Positions 59,461 through 64,000 of a DNA stretch of 64,000 nucleotides are shown piece by piece. This DNA is from Amoebidium appalachense (lineage: Eukaryota; Ichthyosporea): assembly GCA_963693365.1 (NCBI GenBank), contig CAVNZM010000004.1, positions 8,432,001 through 8,496,000 on the forward strand, in the 5' to 3' direction. The first letter of the stretch is position 1. Each line of letters begins with the position of its first letter. Both the position numbers and the translations under genes were made by a program. The notes under the pieces were generated by a model. The model was not told the origin of the DNA. It saw only the letters and a program-made list of their open reading frames with translations, and searched no databases.

Positions 59461-61395
59461 TTACAAGTGGGACTTGCGCATCATATCGAATGTGCTTGCG
59501 CTCTGGCCAGGCATGATGTTGACGTTGGAGGTCCCGAACGTCGGTTGGCTGAAGGAAGCCTCCTTCTCCTGCTGCTTCTTGTTGCGGCGCCACAGGAAGA
59601 AGCCGACACCGGCGCAGCAGCAGCAGCAGCAGACCAGCAGCACAGCCACCACGGCGGCAATAATGATCGTCATGTTGCTGCCGGAGCTGGTGGCAGCACC
59701 AGCCGGCTGGTTGGCCGCCGCAAGGTCGGATGCCGTGTACTTGGCACCGAACCCGCCCTGTGTGGTCAGCTCCCCAGAGTTACGGCGCACATACTGCACG
59801 TCACGGCGGCGGCGGCGCTGCGAGCCGTCAAGGTAGTCGACAAGCACGGTCCACGTGAGAGTGATGTTGTTGCTGCTGGTGGTGGCGGCGGCACAGGTCA
59901 GCGCAGCCGTGACGGGGATGGGCATCTGGATCTCGTTGGGCTGCACGGTGTTGACAAATGCCTGCGTGAGCGTGCTGATGTCCCCGTACGGCGCGGTGTA
60001 CGGTGTGCAGTCGCCATCGGACGTGCGGGTGAAGGCCGTGACGTCAGCATCGGACAGACCCACACCAGTGGCATTGGTCCAAATGCGGATGGACCAATAG
60101 GAAGTGGCGCCGAGGTCGAAGACGGACGTGGGGCGGTTGGTGGCATAGGTGGTGTCCTCGCGGAGAACAACATCGAGGGTGAAGAGGGCCGAGAGGTTGA
60201 ACTCGGTGACATTGCAGAAGTTGTTGGTGCTGATGAAGAACTCGATGTCGGCAAAGTTGGACAGCATGTTGGGGCAGGTGCCTGCAGCAACGCTGCTTGC
60301 CTGGCAGCCAATGGGCACGTTGAGGGCCTTGTACTGGCCCGTCAGGTCGCAGCTGGTGATGTTGAACTCGATGGTGCTGTTGCAGATCTCGTTGACGGCC
60401 AGATTGTTGCAGCCCGCACCCAGCACCCAGTTGCTGGCATTGGACGAGGGGATGTTCATGTTAGTCATCGTGAGTGAGCCATTGGCCCCGCCCGCAATGG
60501 TGTAGGGGGCCGGCAAGTTGACGGTGATGATGATGGACGACGTGTTGACGCCGTCGACCTCCTTGACGCCCAGCTTGGTGATGACGGCCTGCAGGTCGGC
60601 CTGGGGGTAGTTGACGGTGATGGTGGCCGACACCGTGCCCTCGCGGTTGATCTGCACACGCAGCTTGGCAATGGCATTGCCGTCACGCGTCACGGGCACA
60701 CGCAGGTTCTTGGTGAGACTGATCTTGTCCACATACTCCTTCATCATGGCCTCCACATCCGCAAGGTACTTGACGAACTTGGGGTCCGACACCTTGTCCA
60801 CGGCAACATTGCAGTTGCCGAGCTTGTCGAAGGCCACATCGAAGAACACGGACGCCGAGCACGTGTCACCGTACAGCACCCAGTTGTAGCCGGACATCTT
60901 GGGCGTGGTGGCCGTGGGGCCATCGGTCAGGTACGTGCAGTCGGCAAACGACACGTCCGTGACGTAGCGGGTATTGTACCAGTAGCCGAGGTCGGCCTCG
61001 AGCATGACCTTGTTGTTTTGGATGCGGGGGTTGCGGATGGCCAGCGAGAAGTTGGCCTGCAGCGCAAACGGCTCGGCCAGGTCGCAGAGGGTGCCCAGAG
61101 TGCGGTGCTTGAAGCTGAGGTCCTGGATCTCGGCCTTGATATTGGGCTTGCTGATGAGGAACGCATGCGCCACACTGGCCCCGGGCACAATGACGGCCCC
61201 GGCATTGCCCTTAATGACAACGTCCTTTGAGATTTGGATGGAGCTGGCAATGTTGTGCTCACCGGTAGCAAACACAAACTCATCGCCTGCCGATGCATTG
61301 CCGATCAGTGCCACTGCATCGTCGGTTGTGGCAATGTTGACCGTAGCTGCGGATGCCGCGGAGGCGAACGCAAGGAGGGAGGCGAACGCCTTCAT
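59461..61395 (-). CDS. Type I surface glycoprotein, family copy 3
   Basis: Intronless, 644 residues, ten longer than copies 1 and 2 entirely because of its tail. The ectodomain is nearly identical to the others, with scattered changes such as NASAG for SAAAG near residue 32, FATGEH for FAAGEH, PSSNAS for PTSNAS and ATSSGS near the membrane. The RRRRR site, membrane helix and six-Cys run are kept. The cytosolic tail diverges after KKQQEKEA (SFSQPTFGTSNVNIMPGQSA, then a Met/Lys/Ser-rich end in HL). The TATA box is about 120 nt upstream at 61511-61518. The 5' and 3' flanks are unrelated to the other two copies. The homogeneous ectodomain against variable ends suggests ongoing gene conversion confined to the central CDS. 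Confidence 0.9.
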   Translation of the reverse strand: MKAFASLLAFASAASAATVNIATTDDAVALIGNASAGDEFVFATGEHNIASSIQISKDVVIKGNAGAVIVPGASVAHAFLISKPNIKAEIQDLSFKHRTLGTLCDLAEPFALQANFSLAIRNPRIQNNKVMLEADLGYWYNTRYVTDVSFADCTYLTDGPTATTPKMSGYNWVLYGDTCSASVFFDVAFDKLGNCNVAVDKVSDPKFVKYLADVEAMMKEYVDKISLTKNLRVPVTRDGNAIAKLRVQINREGTVSATITVNYPQADLQAVITKLGVKEVDGVNTSSIIITVNLPAPYTIAGGANGSLTMTNMNIPSSNASNWVLGAGCNNLAVNEICNSTIEFNITSCDLTGQYKALNVPIGCQASSVAAGTCPNMLSNFADIEFFISTNNFCNVTEFNLSALFTLDVVLREDTTYATNRPTSVFDLGATSYWSIRIWTNATGVGLSDADVTAFTRTSDGDCTPYTAPYGDISTLTQAFVNTVQPNEIQMPIPVTAALTCAAATTSSNNITLTWTVLVDYLDGSQRRRRRDVQYVRRNSGELTTQGGFGAKYTASDLAAANQPAGAATSSGSNMTIIIAAVVAVLLVCCCCCCAGVGFFLWRRNKKQQEKEASFSQPTFGTSNVNIMPGQSASTFDMMRKSHL

Positions 61396-62302
61396 TGTGG
61401 TATTAGCTGTATATGTGCGCTATCCTTTTCTGTAGTGAGATACTTTGTGGAGTTACAGTGCCTGAATTCTACCGTATACGGCAACTGTTGCGGCAATGAG
61501 GTTGTGGTGGATTTTATAGGTCTAACTTTGTCCCCTCAAACTCCCCTATGGCAGTGGATTGACGGCGTGGGTGAAGTATTTCGGTTAACTTTGAAAGTTC
61601 AGCGAAATGCGAAACCAAGGATTTGAAAGTTGGGCTTTTACTATCATATAGCCTATGAAATTGGGGTCATCAAATGAACAATTACAACGTTTCTAGAAAT
61701 TGGCGTGATCCGAATTGTTGTGTTCGTTGGAGACAAGTACTTATTATCACCCACGCATTCCTCCCATTCCACATCATTATAAGTCTTATTCAAGCTGGTA
61801 GCTGATTGGTGTAATTTACCAACTTTGACATTGCTTGATTGGAGATGGTTTGTAACTCTTAAAAGTTTCTTTTGCTTTCTTGTTGTTATTTTGAAGTATA
61901 AAGTTTTGGCATTTAATTACTTTTTAACTCTTATTCTTTAATCTTTACCATATATGTGTGCCCAGAAAATGCTATTTTTACTAACAAGAAAAGGACTCGT
62001 TCCTGTGAAAGAATGCATTTGCCCATATCTCTTGGAATGCGTTATGGAAAATTCTTTCACAAGAGGCCAGTGTGCCTTTATCGCGGGAATGTGGGCACTT
62101 GGCTGGCCCCTCCACACATATGCTTGTGCAAGGTATCTAAATTGGGGCTGAAAATAAATTTATAAATTTACCATTCCTTCAGCATAGGGGTGTGTTTTTT
62201 CTTTTTTATCTTTTTTTGCATGCGTGCGTTCTATCATAGTCTATGAATCATAGTCACTAGTACTGGCAGCAAAACTGGCCCGCTCCTGATATGGTACCCG
62301 GG
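61396..62302. other. Promoter side of copy 3 and AT-rich spacer
   Basis: Contains the minus-strand TATA box, then AT-rich unique DNA. A 65-codon plus-strand frame at 61954-62151 has no recognisable features. The left boundary of the truncated LINE copy is at 62303. Confidence 0.5.
61511..61518 (-). promoter_or_regulatory. TATA box for surface-protein copy 3
   Basis: TATAAAAT on the minus strand, about 120 nt upstream of the ATG at 61395, matching the spacing at copy 1. Confidence 0.5.
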
Positions 62303-63069
<767 letters not shown>

Positions 63070-63342
63070 CTTGTACATGTACCCAGCGATGTACGGTATA
63101 CGTTGTAGCCTGCACAGCTGCTGCAGCAGCCTGAACCATTGTTTAATCAAGGACCCTATTCTCTGAGTCAATGATGTATCGTACACCGTGATCACGTGTG
63201 GCCGGGGCCCAGCGCCAGGTGTGTGTGGGGGGTGTGGGTGCCCCAGTCTCTCTCTAGATCTCTCTGTCTCTCTCTCCCTCTCTTACTATGGAACACGTAT
63301 GTGTGTTTGTGTGGGGGGGGGGGTGTGGGTGCCCCAGTCTCC

Positions 63343-63380
<38 letters not shown>

Positions 63381-63385
63381 CATAG

Positions 63386-63442
<57 letters not shown>

Positions 63443-64000
63443 GTGCATGCGTCGGCGTGTCATGGGATGGTGTGTGTGCGCGTGTGTGTATGCTTGTGTG
63501 TGGGTGGGTGGGTGTGGGTGTTTAGTGTGTGCTCTCTAAAAAAACACAGGGTAGATAAAGCCATACAAATCAACGTTATTACAGGCTGCGACTTGATGTG
63601 CATGGCCATTCGCTGATCTGGCCAGTCCATGCATCTGCTCTGGTCAATGATCGGGCAGACTGAATAATTCTTATTAATAAAAAATAAAAATAAAAATAAA
63701 ATAAAAAAGGAATATTGGTTTCTTAAGATAATGCAGTGCACATACATGCACCCACACCTGCCCTAAGTACCTCCATGTCTGTGCCACATTGACACACCAC
63801 ATGTAAATCTTGCCGCATAGTTAAACCAACGCCTGGACTCCGTGTTTAAATTTTATTGTTTGGTTTTGATTGGGGGGTAGGCCTGGGGCTCCCCACTGGC
63901 GAGGGCAGGGCAAAAACCTTGCCCTAAGTGTGTGCTACAATAGCACTAGTAGCTAGGATTGGCAGAGGTGGGTCAGCTTTAGTTAGCTGGTTGCACCATT
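63070..64000. other. Repeat-rich end of window
   Basis: Two similar TGTGGGTGCCCCAGTCTC(T/C) blocks about 95 bp apart (63232 and 63327), each followed by (CT)n, then (AT)n 63365-63380, (GT)n 63393-63438, A-rich DNA and unique sequence. No gene is supported. Confidence 0.5.

Overview
This is a eukaryotic nuclear window. The protein genes are cut by GT-AG introns of about 0.4-4 kb, there is a mitochondrial complex I subunit with a targeting peptide, a tRNA m3C methyltransferase of the METTL2/Trm140 type, an actin-maturation-protease homologue, a degenerate LINE, and secreted and membrane proteins with signal peptides. The introns and spacers are extraordinarily rich in simple repeats: (CA)n/(GT)n arrays up to about 125 bp, poly-C up to 74 nt and poly-G up to 58 nt. 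Gene content suggests a unicellular eukaryote, but the sequence alone does not fix the lineage. There is no sign of prokaryotic organisation, and I saw no rRNA or convincing tRNA gene.

Layout. 0.5-2.8 kb (-): two-exon membrane protein with an extracellular ricin-type lectin region and a predicted cytosolic CBM20. 4.7-5.3 kb (+): intronless small secreted or membrane-anchored Cys-rich protein. 9.5-13.2 kb (-): complete six-exon NDUFV2. 15.9-20.6 kb (+): four-exon protein with about five propeller-like repeats and a second domain of unknown function. 22.4-30.6 kb (+): nine-exon METTL2-type methyltransferase whose acidic N-terminal extension lies in another frame. 31.5-34.9 kb: a 212-bp palindrome, then a 5'-truncated, broken LINE (-). 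35.5-37.4 (-), 40.0-41.9 (+) and 59.5-61.4 kb (-): three nearly identical intronless genes for a roughly 634-residue single-pass surface glycoprotein. The first two are divergent and separated by a putative 1.05-kb TA-flanked DNA transposon. 44.1-53.7 kb (-): nine exons of an ACTMAP-like cysteine protease whose 5' end I could not find; its introns hold two inverted-repeat elements. 54.4-59.4 kb: scattered exon-like pieces of one or more unrecognised genes. 62.3-63.1 kb (+): a second, 5'-truncated copy of the same LINE.

The conserved genes are unrelated housekeeping functions (respiration, tRNA modification, actin processing) and form no pathway. The most lineage-specific part is the homogenised surface-glycoprotein family with copy-specific tails, set among mobile elements. 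A second unusual feature is splicing architecture: several exons begin directly after (CA)n arrays ending in CAG, always with CA on the sense strand, in three genes and on both strands. The multi-exon models were assembled by hand from splice sites, phase and family similarity; exon joins were checked for reading-frame continuity.
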